From Candidatus Flexicrinis proximus (lineage in GTDB: Bacteria; Chloroflexota; Anaerolineae; Aggregatilineales; Phototrophicaceae), in contig JADJQF010000027.1 in assembly GCA_016712885.1 (NCBI GenBank), forward strand, positions 1-16,353: a stretch of DNA of 16,353 nt, given 5' to 3'. Under the pieces are notes generated by a model. The model had not been told where the DNA came from, ran no database searches, and worked only from the letters and a program-made list of their open reading frames with translations. Each line of letters starts with the position of its first letter. Positions within the stretch are counted from its first letter, which is position 1. This document shows, in pieces, positions 7,711 to 15,581 of the stretch. Both the position numbers and the translations under genes were made by a program.

Positions 7711-8202
7711 ATGAATTGCGCTCATATATGCAGGTGGCGCGGTTCACCTGCCAGACAGGCAACGCTCCGTGACGCGCGCGAACTGTGGCGCGAACACTGG
7801 GAGCCATGGCCGCAGAATTCGATCCACTCCAAACTGGCCGATAAGCTTGCTATACCTATACATCCTCCGGAAAAACCCGCTGCCGCGTCTGTAACGCTTG
7901 CGCCTATCCCCAAAGTTACGCCAGATGAGCGGCTCGTCGCTCGAGAAGGCGCGCCAGATTCCTCTATCTATCCGTATCTTCCTGAAGTGGAGCTGCCGGA
8001 TGTCTACCGTGGCGGCTTCCCGGAATTGCCGATCGACCTCGACGCAGTAGGCTTTATCGGCGACGCGGGCCTGACCGCCGAGCAGCGCAAGATGTTGGCC
8101 CAGAATGGTTTTGTGGTCGTCCCCGGTCATCACTCGCGGTTCAGCTCTGCGTATAACAGCAGTGGCTGGACCGCTGAACACGATGCAAGGGGTCGTTCAT
8201 GA
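7711..8202 (+). pseudogene. Fragment: linker and start of the DUF3160-like domain
   Basis: Open frame of 163 codons. Coding-like sequence begins near 7740 (ARQATLRDARELWREHWEPW), passes a Pro/Ala/Thr linker, then IDLDAVGFIGDAGLTAEQRK and QNGFVVVPGHHSRFSSAYNS. The last residues, GRS before the stop, are out of frame; the natural continuation FMTTDALLN lies in the frame of the next fragment, one G short in the GGGG at 8189-8192. Confidence 0.6.
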
Positions 8203-8567
8203 CGACCGATGCCTTGCTCAACACATTGGGTCAACTCTTCACCTCTGCGCAGAAAGACCTCGAACAAGGGCGTATCGGCAGTTTGTTCTCCCTCATCTTG
8301 ATCGACGTCGTGACCGCCGCTGTCGCTCAATGGACGATGGCAGCGGGTACCCCGCTGGAAGAGCCCGCACGGCGTGCCGCGGTCGACTATGCAGTAGCGG
8401 CGCTGGCCATGAATGGCGGCACAGACAGTTTGCCGGCCCCAATCCGCGCCGCGGCCGAAGCGATCTACGTGATGATCGCGGCCGGGCAGGACGGCGATGA
8501 TGCAAATCCTCACCAACTACGTCGAGGATTTCAGTCAAGTACCGCCCGCGCAGCTATTCTATGCTGA
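8199..8567 (+). pseudogene. Fragment: helical N-terminal region of the DUF3160-like domain
   Basis: Coding-like up to about residue 100: MTTDALLNTLGQLFTSAQKD, then helices through PLEEPARRAAVDYAVAALAM and APIRAAAEAIYVMIAAGQDG. The final 23 residues (NPHQLRRGFQSST...) are shadow sequence; the real frame moves on at about 8491-8500. The apparent ATG start is internal to the domain and has no ribosome site. Confidence 0.6.
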
Positions 8568-8895
8568 CTCGACCGCGTTGAGCCGCTACTTCCGCACGAT
8601 GATGTGGTTGGGCCGGATCACCTTCCGCACCGCGGATCGCATCGACACGCAGACCGGGTTGCTGGCCATGCGCGCCCTCGCGCAGTACGACGTGTACGAG
8701 CGGTGGACCCGTGTGGACGACCTGCTGGCTTCCTTCATCGGCCCCAGCGACGACCTCGGTCCGCGGATCGTACTGCCGATCATGCGGGAAGTGTACGGCG
8801 AAGACCTCCCGCTCGCCGCGCTCGCGGACGAAGCGCTCACCGATCAGGTGGTCGCGCGGCTGCTGGCGCTGTCGGAGCCGAAGATCAACAGTAGA
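8497..8895 (+). pseudogene. Fragment: central DUF3160-like region
   Basis: Coding-like from MMQILTNYVEDFSQVPPAQL through ALSRYFRTMMWLGRITFRTA, ERWTRVDDLLASFIGPSDDL, IVLPIMREVYGEDLPLAALA to LALSEPKINS. The frame stays open to 9471, but after about 8895 the product turns Arg/Gly-rich and the family-like sequence moves to the next frame. Confidence 0.65.
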
Positions 8896-9385
8896 GTGCG
8901 TGAGTTCCCGGGAGCAAGGCCCCAAGCACGGGTTGTGCATCTTTGGTCAGCGCTTTACGTTCGATGCCTACGCCATGCAAATCCTGGTCTATTCGAATGT
9001 CGGCACGTGGGATCGTCCACGTACCTTGCCGATGGTCGAGGACGTGGCGGCGGTGCTGGGCAGCTATCTGGCGTTCGCCGTCACCGACGCGGCCGGCGCG
9101 ACCGACTTCCTGCACTACACCGAATACCTCGGCGAACTGCGCGAAGAGGTCAACACGATCACCGCCGAGGCGTGGCAGGAGACGCTGTACGGCGGGTGGC
9201 TGTCGGCGCTTCAGCCGCTGCTGGTGAGAACCGACACACAATATCCACCGATGATGCGGGCCGACGCATGGAAGTACAAGGACCTCAACACGTTCGCCGG
9301 CAGCTACACCCAGATCAAGCACGCCACAGTGCTTTATGCAAAGCAATCCCCCGAAACCCTACCCGAAGCCCCACCATGTCGTTGA
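8890..9385 (+). pseudogene. Fragment: C-terminal half of the central DUF3160-like region
   Basis: Coding-like sequence in a third frame: CVSSREQGPKHGLCIFGQRF, DAYAMQILVYSNVGTWDRPR, TEYLGELREEVNTITAEAW, YGGWLSALQPLLVRTDTQYP, ADAWKYKDLNTFAGSYTQIK, ATVLYAKQSPETLPEA. The frame stops at 9385, just after a CCCC run at 9369-9372; dropping one C joins it to HHVVEPNPLVFAR in the neighbouring frame. Confidence 0.65.
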
Positions 9386-9457
9386 GCCCAATCCATTGGT
9401 GTTCGCCCGTATCGCGATTTCTGGCAGGAACACTACGTTCGTCGCTGAGATCAGTCG

Positions 9458-10037
9458 ATGGCTCCGGGTGAATTGACCGGTCTCTGCGCCGATCTCGTCA
9501 AACTAGCTTCGAAGCTTGCCGCCGAGGCCGCGCGTGAGCTTCGCGGCGAGCCGATCCTCGAAACGAATGACGGCCTTTTTGGCGATTTCCACGCAATTTC
9601 TCAGGACGTTCAGGAATTCTTGGATCCCGCTTGGCTGAACGACGATACAGACCCGTTTGATTGGGATACTGCCGATGGCACCGTCGAAATCGCAAGCGAT
9701 CGGGATTTGCCGGACTGGTTAAGGCGCGCCAGTCTCGGCGCTGCTGGCGACTCAGGCGTTTCAGGTGCTAAACCGCGCGGTGATGGCATCATCGCGGATA
9801 TCGCGAGCGACCCGAACCGCGGAAAAGTCCTCTATTCCGCCATCGGCAACGTCGATACGCTGTGGGTGGTGACCGACAGCCCATACGGCTTGCAGTTGAC
9901 GCGCGGGTTCGTCTACAGCACGTACCAGTTCACCGGCGACATCCAGTCGCGGCTGACCGACGACGACTGGCGCGCGCGGTCGAGGCGGGCGATCTGCCGC
10001 CGCGCCAAGCTGGTCGAGCACGTACGTGGCGCCGTAA
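9458..10037 (+). pseudogene. Fragment: C-terminal part of the DUF3160-like domain
   Basis: Frame open from 9458: MAPGELTGLCADLVKLASKL, AAEAARELRGEPILETNDG, then GDGIIADIASDPNRGKVLYS, VDTLWVVTDSPYGLQLTRGF, VYSTYQFTGDIQSRLTDDDW. Two further single-base breaks near 9979 and 10010 separate the natural end, VEAGDLPPRQA then WSSTYVAP and TAA. The uncorrected frame runs on to 10087 with basic shadow sequence. Confidence 0.6.
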
Positions 10038-10089
10038 AACAACCGGGGGTTGCGCGAGCGACAAAGGCGATCGGACGCGGCCGATGACT

Positions 10090-10123
10090 CCAGGCCATCC
10101 GCGCTGAAGGATGGCTTGCCTGG
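10090..10123 (+). terminator. Hairpin in the convergent gap, possible terminator
   Basis: CCAGGC-CATCC (10090-10100) pairs with GGATG-gctt-GCCTGG (10109-10123), leaving a 4-nt bulge and an 8-nt loop. It lies 53 nt after the DUF3160 end and about 90 nt beyond the stop of the opposing gene at 10211. There is no T tract. The rest of the 173-nt gap shows no gene. Confidence 0.35.
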
Positions 10124-10210
10124 CCCTCCGGGCAGCGAGCGCCAAAGGCGAGCACGGGCGGTCGACTTCAAGAGCAATTCCAACGCGAAACTGCCATATC
10201 CGCCAACCCC

Positions 10211-11518
10211 CTATAATTCCATAAGGCTCACCCGACCATGCACCACCCAAGGCAGGTCGCTGCCTGCCCCGGGCAGCAGCTCGAACGACGCCAACCCTTC
10301 CGCCGGCACGCGCGGACCCGGCGGATTTTCTACGTAGCCGAGCGCCAGCCAGATATCGTCCGGCGTGATCCGGATCTGCGCATCTCCGCCGTTATATAGG
10401 CGCAGTCGTGTCGTAATTTGTCCGGTCTGTGTCGTTACGCTGATGATCTGCACATCCAGACCGTGAAACGGAACTGGCGCCGGCGTCGCGCTTGGCTGGA
10501 CTTCCGGCGTGAGCATGACAACCAGCTCGGCAACGATGCCGATGAGTTCGCCCGTGCGTCCCAGTTCCTGTTCCGGCGGATAAGCAGCCGTGATCAACGT
10601 GCGCGTCGCGGTTGGCAAACCTTCCTCATCCGTCTCGCCGAGCAGCAGCAGCGCCAATCCGGGGCTGACCTGCCGGAAAATGCCGGTCTCGCTGCGCCGC
10701 ACCTCGCGTTTGTCCTCGAACGTGTAGGTCAGGATCGCGCCGGTGTTCATCGTGATCTGGAAACTCGTCTCGTCGCCGATCGCGGCGAAGTACGCAGCGG
10801 TCTCGTCTGACCACGGGATGCCGATCACCGGCCGCACCGACATGCCGCTGACGAACGAGGCGGTATCCGGATTCTCGTCGTAGCGCCACTCGGACGCCTG
10901 CACGCGGCGTCGCTGCACGACCCACAGGCGCGGCGCGGAACCATCCGGCAGGATCACCTGCAAGCTGACCGGATAAGCGACCGCGCGCGCTCCGTCGCCA
11001 CCTTGAATCACGTCGTCCTGCGATTCCAGCGCCAGCGGCGTGGGCGTCGGGCTAATCGCTGGCGTTGGCGTCAAGGTGGCGGTTGGCGTGCCGTCGATCA
11101 TGGCCGTGGCGCGTCCGCCGTTCAGCCGCGACAACATCATCCCGGCGAACAGCAGCACCGACAGTCCTACAGCCAGCACCACCTTTGGCGACGGCTTGCC
11201 GGATGAAGGTTTCGCGTCATCCTCCGGCGCGTCGAGAATGGCGTTTCGCTTGGCGGCGTCCTGAACACGACCCGGCGTGCGCGCCCAGCGTGACCCGATC
11301 GGCACCAGCGCCGTTTCGCCGTAGCGCCGGAGCATTTCGGCCGCGACTTTGCGCTCAAGCTGATCCGTGCCGACCGCACCGGCCGTGCGCACTTCGCGCT
11401 CGTAGGCGGCTTTGTAAATGCGCTGGCGATCGGTCGGGACGAGTTCCCACAATGCCTGCAGCTCGCGCAGGCTCAGCGTCCGCAGTTCTTCAAGGGTGTG
11501 ATAGCGCAAGGTCTCCAT
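10211..11518 (-). CDS. Single-pass membrane protein with a large external domain (T4SS accessory)
   Basis: 435 residues, intact. Residues 1-110 are a charged cytoplasmic part (METLRYHTLEELRTLSLREL...), 112-129 a membrane helix (KVVLAVGLSVLLFAGMML), 140-163 a Thr/Pro linker, 167-315 an external beta-rich domain, 340-350 a second short linker, and 353-435 a final beta-sandwich-like domain (LDVQIISVTTQTGQITTRL...). The middle domain has a pattern recalling sortases: EWRYDENPDTASFVSG, VIGIP, FAAIGDETSFQITMNTGAIL, TRTLITAAY. However, the sortase His is absent and the usual TLITC Cys is Ala. The start overlaps the preceding stop as TGATG with GGAGGG upstream. Single-pass topology with a periplasm-facing or external domain resembles a VirB8 role, but I see no VirB8 signature. 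Confidence 0.7.
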   Translation of the reverse strand: METLRYHTLEELRTLSLRELQALWELVPTDRQRIYKAAYEREVRTAGAVGTDQLERKVAAEMLRRYGETALVPIGSRWARTPGRVQDAAKRNAILDAPEDDAKPSSGKPSPKVVLAVGLSVLLFAGMMLSRLNGGRATAMIDGTPTATLTPTPAISPTPTPLALESQDDVIQGGDGARAVAYPVSLQVILPDGSAPRLWVVQRRRVQASEWRYDENPDTASFVSGMSVRPVIGIPWSDETAAYFAAIGDETSFQITMNTGAILTYTFEDKREVRRSETGIFRQVSPGLALLLLGETDEEGLPTATRTLITAAYPPEQELGRTGELIGIVAELVVMLTPEVQPSATPAPVPFHGLDVQIISVTTQTGQITTRLRLYNGGDAQIRITPDDIWLALGYVENPPGPRVPAEGLASFELLPGAGSDLPWVVHGRVSLMEL

Positions 11519-12121
11519 CAGCCGTTCCCTCCAATAACACTACCGCTGCCAGCCATCGACGCGGCTTTACGCATCGCATCGGTGTAGGTGTCACTGCTGC
11601 TGCCTGACGGCGCGTTTACCGTCACGTCGATTTGCGGCGAAATGGTGACTGGCGGGACGGTGACCAGCCCGTGCGCCGTCAGCGTGTTTGGCAGCAGCCG
11701 CGCCGTGACTTCCAACCGCGTGATTTCGCGCTCGGCTTCGTCACGGGATGCGCCCGCCCTTGATCGTCTGCTCGATCAACTGCGTGCGGGTCTCATCCGG
11801 CAGGCGGCGATCTGGCGTCTCGTTGATCTGCCGTCCGACCCGCTCGGTCTGCTCCGGCGTCAAGCCGAGCCGCGCCGCCTGATCGATGAAGATCCCGAAT
11901 CGCGAGAGGTCGTCGCGCACCGGCGGCCGGTCGCCAGCCGGAGTAACGCCAAGCGCCTGCGCCACCGCCAATCCGACGCTCAGGTGGTCGACGCCCATCG
12001 CGCCGTGGCCGCCAAGCAGCCGCATCACGTCGCCCATCACACTGGCGATGTCGGCGCTGCCGCTCACGCGCAGGGTGCCCAGTCGCTCCGTCAGGTGATT
12101 TTCCATTTCCTCGCCGCGCAT
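11518..12121 (-). pseudogene. Probable C-terminal extension of the VirB6-like protein, frameshifted
   Basis: Two open pieces, 12121-11741 (MENHLTERLGTLRVSGSADI...) and 11715-11518 (EVTARLLPNTLTAHGLVTVP...), join if one G is removed from the GGG at 11753-11755, giving TIKGGASRDEAEREITRLEV and about 200 residues. The product is soluble and helical, with a Gly/Ser-rich tail. Neither piece has a convincing ribosome site. At its right end the VirB6-like frame would join it if one A were added at 12136-12138 (NAVNAKIHADDMRGEE). So it may be the end of one protein of about 800 residues, or a separate overlapping gene. No family recognised. Confidence 0.5.
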
Positions 12122-13896
12122 ATCGTCGGCATGGATTTGGCGTTCACTGCGTTCGCCTCGGACTGTGTTTCGACGACGGGCGTAAACATGCCGTTGCGGC
12201 GCGGCCGCTCGCTGGCGCTAATTCTTTCGTCGTTTTCGGCTTCGTCGCTCAACTTGGTGCCTCTCGGCACGGTCCAACTCGCCAGCGCCTCGCCAACCGC
12301 CGGCACCAGCATCGGACGGGAGATCATGCGCCCGCGCTCGCTGTATTTGGCGTGGTCCGGATCGCGGTCGCTCAGGAGGTGCGCACCGACCAACGGACCG
12401 GCGACCCGTCCGATCACTGGCAGATTCCCGGTCACGCGGCGCGTGGCTGCCCCTTCTGCGAATTGCTCCGCCGCGTCGCCTAATGCGGTATCGCGCAGCC
12501 CCGGCAAGTGCGTCAGCGTCCGTGCCGCGCCGGTCAGACTGCCGAAGCCGCCAAACATCAATCCTGCAGCCTGCGCCGGAGTCGCGCCGCTGTTCAGCGC
12601 GGTCATGCCAGCCAGCGCGCTCGATCCGACACCAACCGCGGTTGAGGCTGTATGAGCTGCTGCCGATGCTGTGCCCGTCACCGCCGCCGAAGTGACCGCG
12701 CCGGGAGTCACAAATACATTACCCGTCGCCTGCCCCATGGCGTTGAACAGCCGGTTAAAACTGTTCCAGACCGCTTTCACGCCCGACCACATGGTGATCA
12801 TGATGAAGACGAGACAGATCAGCCCGATACCGATGATCCCCGCCGCGCTGCCGGTCGCCGCGCCAGCCAGGAAGAAGCCGATCACCAACGCCTGAATCAA
12901 CGCGATGACGGCCGTCTGAACGATCAGCTCGATCCACTGGTTAATCAGATTGTGGGCGATGCTCTCGGTGCGCTTGAAGAAAGCGAACAGGATCGCCATC
13001 CCGAAGGAGATGAAGGTGATGCCCATCGCGATGGTGATCAGCAGATGCACGATCTGCTCGACCAGCGCGAACAGCAGCAGCGGCCAGGCCGTCAGCGCGC
13101 GCTGCTGCGACGAGCCAGCCATCGACACGGCCGCGGCACGCGCGGCGCCATCGAGGATGTCCCACATGACCGGCGCGACGTTGTGGTCGAAGTAGCCGCC
13201 GTCGAAGTTCCAGTCCATCGGCACCACCGACGTGCCGCCGACGCCCGCCCACGTCGACGGATTCGGGTTCTGGAAATAAGCGCTGCAGCCGGGCGAGAAC
13301 ACCGGTTGCGGATAGCCCATGACGTCCTGCGCGTGACCGCGCAGGTAGGCCATGGCGATATCGAGCCCGTCGATCGGCCCCGGCCCGGCCGCGCCTGGCA
13401 GATACACGTCGAACTGGTCGCAGAGCGCGCCCATGCCCAGGTCGTTGGAGTTGACCTGCGCCAGCGACGAGAAATCGCCGGCGTTGGACGCCATGCCGTT
13501 GAGCACGCTCAGGTACATGACCTGACCGATGTTCAGGCGAAAGTCGTTCATGCTTTGATAGAAGCTCGGCCCGATGCTGAAGAACAGCGCGCCGGCGATG
13601 TACCACATCAGGGCGCTGCGCGGGCTGACCACGTCCAGCCGGACGAACGCCGCCAGCATGTAAGTGATCCCCAGCACCAGCAGGGCGACGACAAACACAT
13701 AGCCGACCGCCACGCCGAGGCTGCTGTTGGTCTGCGCGATGACCGGCACAAACACGTGATCGATCAGCCACTGGTTGACCAGTTTCACGGTATAGCCAGC
13801 CATGAGCAGGGCTTCCTGCAGGCTCCAGTGGATGCCGGCGATCAGGACGATGATGCTGTACTTCAGCTCGTCGATCATCCGCGCGAAATCAGGCAT
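12091..13896 (-). CDS. VirB6/TrbL-like polytopic T4SS membrane protein
   Basis: 601 residues as read. Hydrophobic segments lie near 14-35, 62-85, 96-110, 270-308 (a long double span) and 322-373 (probably two spans). A large external loop (115-265) contains Cys159 and Cys204 and many Gly, Pro and Asn. After 375 comes a long Ala/Gly/Thr-rich cytoplasmic tail. This layout, a conserved multi-helix core plus a long soluble tail, is that of VirB6/TrbL channel proteins. The gene begins 12 nt after the lipoprotein stop with GGGAG before ATG 13896. The last nine residues (CAARKWKIT) look out of frame; correcting one base joins the extension that follows. The call rests on topology and on the company of VirB4. 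Confidence 0.75.
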   Translation of the reverse strand: MPDFARMIDELKYSIIVLIAGIHWSLQEALLMAGYTVKLVNQWLIDHVFVPVIAQTNSSLGVAVGYVFVVALLVLGITYMLAAFVRLDVVSPRSALMWYIAGALFFSIGPSFYQSMNDFRLNIGQVMYLSVLNGMASNAGDFSSLAQVNSNDLGMGALCDQFDVYLPGAAGPGPIDGLDIAMAYLRGHAQDVMGYPQPVFSPGCSAYFQNPNPSTWAGVGGTSVVPMDWNFDGGYFDHNVAPVMWDILDGAARAAAVSMAGSSQQRALTAWPLLLFALVEQIVHLLITIAMGITFISFGMAILFAFFKRTESIAHNLINQWIELIVQTAVIALIQALVIGFFLAGAATGSAAGIIGIGLICLVFIMITMWSGVKAVWNSFNRLFNAMGQATGNVFVTPGAVTSAAVTGTASAAAHTASTAVGVGSSALAGMTALNSGATPAQAAGLMFGGFGSLTGAARTLTHLPGLRDTALGDAAEQFAEGAATRRVTGNLPVIGRVAGPLVGAHLLSDRDPDHAKYSERGRMISRPMLVPAVGEALASWTVPRGTKLSDEAENDERISASERPRRNGMFTPVVETQSEANAVNAKSMPTICAARKWKIT

Positions 13897-13908
13897 GTCG
13901 TTTCTCCC

Positions 13909-14577
13909 TTAGTCCGCGATGTCGCCGGAGCAGTACGGATTGGCGGCGTTTATCCAGGTGATCCGGTTGCCGCCGTCCCCGTCGAGGTGGTAGGTAAGCT
14001 GGCGAACGCTGCCAGCCGGACCGTAAGCCGCCAGCCGGTAGATCTGCGACGATCCCGGCGTCAGCGCGTCGTAGTTCTCACCCGTGAATCCGGCGTCCTG
14101 CATCGCGGCTTCCGATGTGTTCCACGTCCCGCTTAATTGGCCGCTCACGGTATCGATACGCGTTACTGCCATCAGCGCGATGGGAATCGTCTCGTAGGTC
14201 ACGCTGCCGAGGTTGGCGATCTCAAGCCGCCACGTGTACAGGCTGCGCGGATTTCCACCGACTGGCGGCGCAGGCTGTGAATTGATGTCCAATAGGCGGA
14301 AGCGCAGTCGCAGCGGCTCGTAAGGCTGGCCAACGAACACCGCATCGCCGAGATAGAAGTCCTGCGGCGGCGTGATGACATACGGCGTCGGCGGCAGCGG
14401 GATCAGGGTTGGGAACGGCAGCGGCGTGCCGGGCAGTGGTGTGGGCTGCGGCACGATCGGCGTCGGCACAGGTGTCGGACAGGCGTAATACGCTGTCTGC
14501 GTGACGACCGTCCCGCAGGCCAGAATCGCCGCCATCAACACGATTGCTGCGAACAAGAAGCGCCAAGTGGTCTTCAT
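13909..14577 (-). CDS. Lipoprotein with Pro/Thr-rich linker and beta domain
   Basis: 222 residues. The signal sequence MKTTWRFLFAAIVLMAAILA is followed by Cys21 in an ILAC lipobox. Then come a Pro/Thr-rich spacer (about 34-72, TPVPTPIVPQPTPLPGTP...) and a domain of about 150 residues rich in beta-forming stretches (LRLRFRLLDIN, YTWRLEIANLGSVTYETIPI, SSQIYRLAAYGP). It is exported and anchored by lipid to the outer face of the cytoplasmic membrane. The start, ATG 14577, has AGGAAGGAC upstream and lies 14 nt after the previous stop. The position, before the VirB6-like gene, recalls VirB7-type lipoproteins, but it is much larger and I see no shared motif. I do not recognise the domain. Confidence 0.8.
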   Translation of the reverse strand: MKTTWRFLFAAIVLMAAILACGTVVTQTAYYACPTPVPTPIVPQPTPLPGTPLPFPTLIPLPPTPYVITPPQDFYLGDAVFVGQPYEPLRLRFRLLDINSQPAPPVGGNPRSLYTWRLEIANLGSVTYETIPIALMAVTRIDTVSGQLSGTWNTSEAAMQDAGFTGENYDALTPGSSQIYRLAAYGPAGSVRQLTYHLDGDGGNRITWINAANPYCSGDIAD

Positions 14578-14591
14578 ATGAAGCGTCCTTC

Positions 14592-15473
14592 CTAAGGAAT
14601 CAGGCCGGGCTGATTGCCGGCTGTGAGCAGATGCGTGAACCGCAGATTGCCGCCGCGCCGGCTGTTGGGGACTTCCCAGACCTTGCCGAAGTACGGCACC
14701 ACCACCCGCGTGGGTGAACCGGTCACGATCTGAAGCTGCGCGTAGCCGCTGCTGTCGGTGAAGGCGTGCGAGATCACGCGATTGGTGCCGGTCTCGACCA
14801 CGCGGACCGGGATACCGGAAACGCCTTCAGCCGGATCAACGGCGCGATTGCAAGCACACCGTCGACGATGATTTCGAACATGCCCATATTGCGCGCTGCG
14901 ACGAAACGGATCCGCAGGCCGTCGCCTTCGAACGCCAGACTGACGCCGCTCTTCGGGTCATCCGAGCGGTGGTACTGTCCGCGGCTTGCGCCGGTGTGCA
15001 GTCGCGGGTCCCACGGTGTGCTGTAGCGCACCGCCGGATGGTCGGACTCGTAGCTGATCCAGCCCTCGTAGGGTGGCGCCTGGTTCGTCGCGTCCGGCAG
15101 CGGCTCGAATGGCTGCGGCGGGGAAGGGCAGTATGACCATCCCGTCCGGTAACGGCGTGAGCGTCGGCGGCATGACGACACCGGGCATGACCGCGTGGAT
15201 TTCAAGGACTCGCGTCGAGAGCGTGGGCGTTGATGTCGCGGTGAACGTCGCCGTCTGCGTTGGCGCATCGGTCGGAGCAGCCGTTGCGGTCTCAGTCGGG
15301 GTAACGTTCGCTGTTGGCGTCGCCGTGATGGTATGCGACGGCGTCAGCGATGGCAGCACCATCAAGGTCGGCAGCGGTTCCGCGTCGCGCCCGGATGCCG
15401 CAATGACAAGGTAAAGCACGCCGCCCCATGCCAGCAGGCAGAGCACCGTCAGAAACAACAAAAATCGCCGCAT
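14592..15473 (-). pseudogene. Membrane-anchored surface protein with jelly-roll-like and CnaB-like domains, two frameshifts
   Basis: I prefer ATG 15473 (GGAGG five bases upstream) over GTG 15485. The protein reads membrane anchor (RRFLLFLTVLCLLAWGGVLY), a Thr/Ala/Pro linker of about 60 residues, then VLEIHAVMPGVVMPPTLTPL. A break at the C run 15120-15123 (one extra C) leads to PFEPLPDATNQAPPYEGWIS and a domain with YHRSDDPKSGVSLAFEGDGL and GMFEIIVDG, like the sugar-binding-type jelly rolls of Chloroflexota surface proteins. A second break near 14848 (one missing A) leads to EGVSGIPVRVVETGTNRVIS and HAFTDSSGYAQLQI, resembling CnaB or carboxypeptidase-regulatory repeats, ending at TAG 14592. 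The pieces stand in frames 15485-14958, 15268-14774 and 14801-14592. It may be an adhesin for mating contact (inference). Confidence 0.65.
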
Positions 15474-15499
15474 GTACGCCTCCACAGTTTTCCTGCGAT

Positions 15500-15565
15500 T
15501 CAGCGTAGCAAAGGCGGCGACTCGGACCTGTGTAGGATTACAGTTTCAGGTTGTCAGTCTTTACG
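15500..15565 (-). promoter_or_regulatory. Repeated upstream element, copy 2 (right T4SS operon)
   Basis: It carries cagcgtagcaaag at 15501-15513 and aggattacagtttc at 15534-15547, then ggtt (15549-15552) and cagtctt (15555-15561), with the same 20-nt spacer as copy 1 (6927-6992). It starts 27 nt before the preferred start of the surface protein and ends 16 nt from the stop of the response regulator, so the promoter of this operon should lie here. Confidence 0.6.
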
Positions 15566-15581
15566 GTCTGGCAGTAGAACT

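Larger units (their letters stand above)
7560..10037 (+). pseudogene. DUF3160-like C-terminal part of the TIR gene, multiply frameshifted
   Basis: Pieces in alternating frames read as one protein. After a helical linker (..FAEVAKLTAADDWVAARSRL..) and a Pro-rich stretch come FPELPIDLDAVGFI, LTAEQRKMLAQNGFVVVPG, MTTDALLN, YVEDFSQVPPAQLFYAD, ALSRYFRTMMWLGRITFR, LPIMREVYGEDLPLAALADE, FGQRFTFDAYAMQILVY, WKYKDLNTFAGSYTQIKHAT, LYAKQS, VEPNPLVFAR and a C-terminal LTRGFVYSTYQF...RLTDDDW, ending SSTYVAP at TAA 10035-10037. This order matches my memory of DUF3160 proteins, common in Chloroflexota and of unknown function. Breaks lie near 7735, 8190, 8495, 8892, 9370, 9390-9450 (including TGA 9446-9448), 9979 and 10010. 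Most are repaired by one base in a short run. No start or ribosome site separates it from the TIR part. Confidence 0.7.

Noticed and set aside
10211..11518. Active sortase
   Set aside because: The Cys in the TLITC position is Ala and the catalytic His is absent, so transpeptidation is not expected even if the fold is correct.
12652..14136. 494-codon plus-strand ORF
   Set aside because: It mirrors the VirB6-like gene; its product is Asp/Arg/His/Gln-rich with no domain, while the minus strand gives clear membrane helices.
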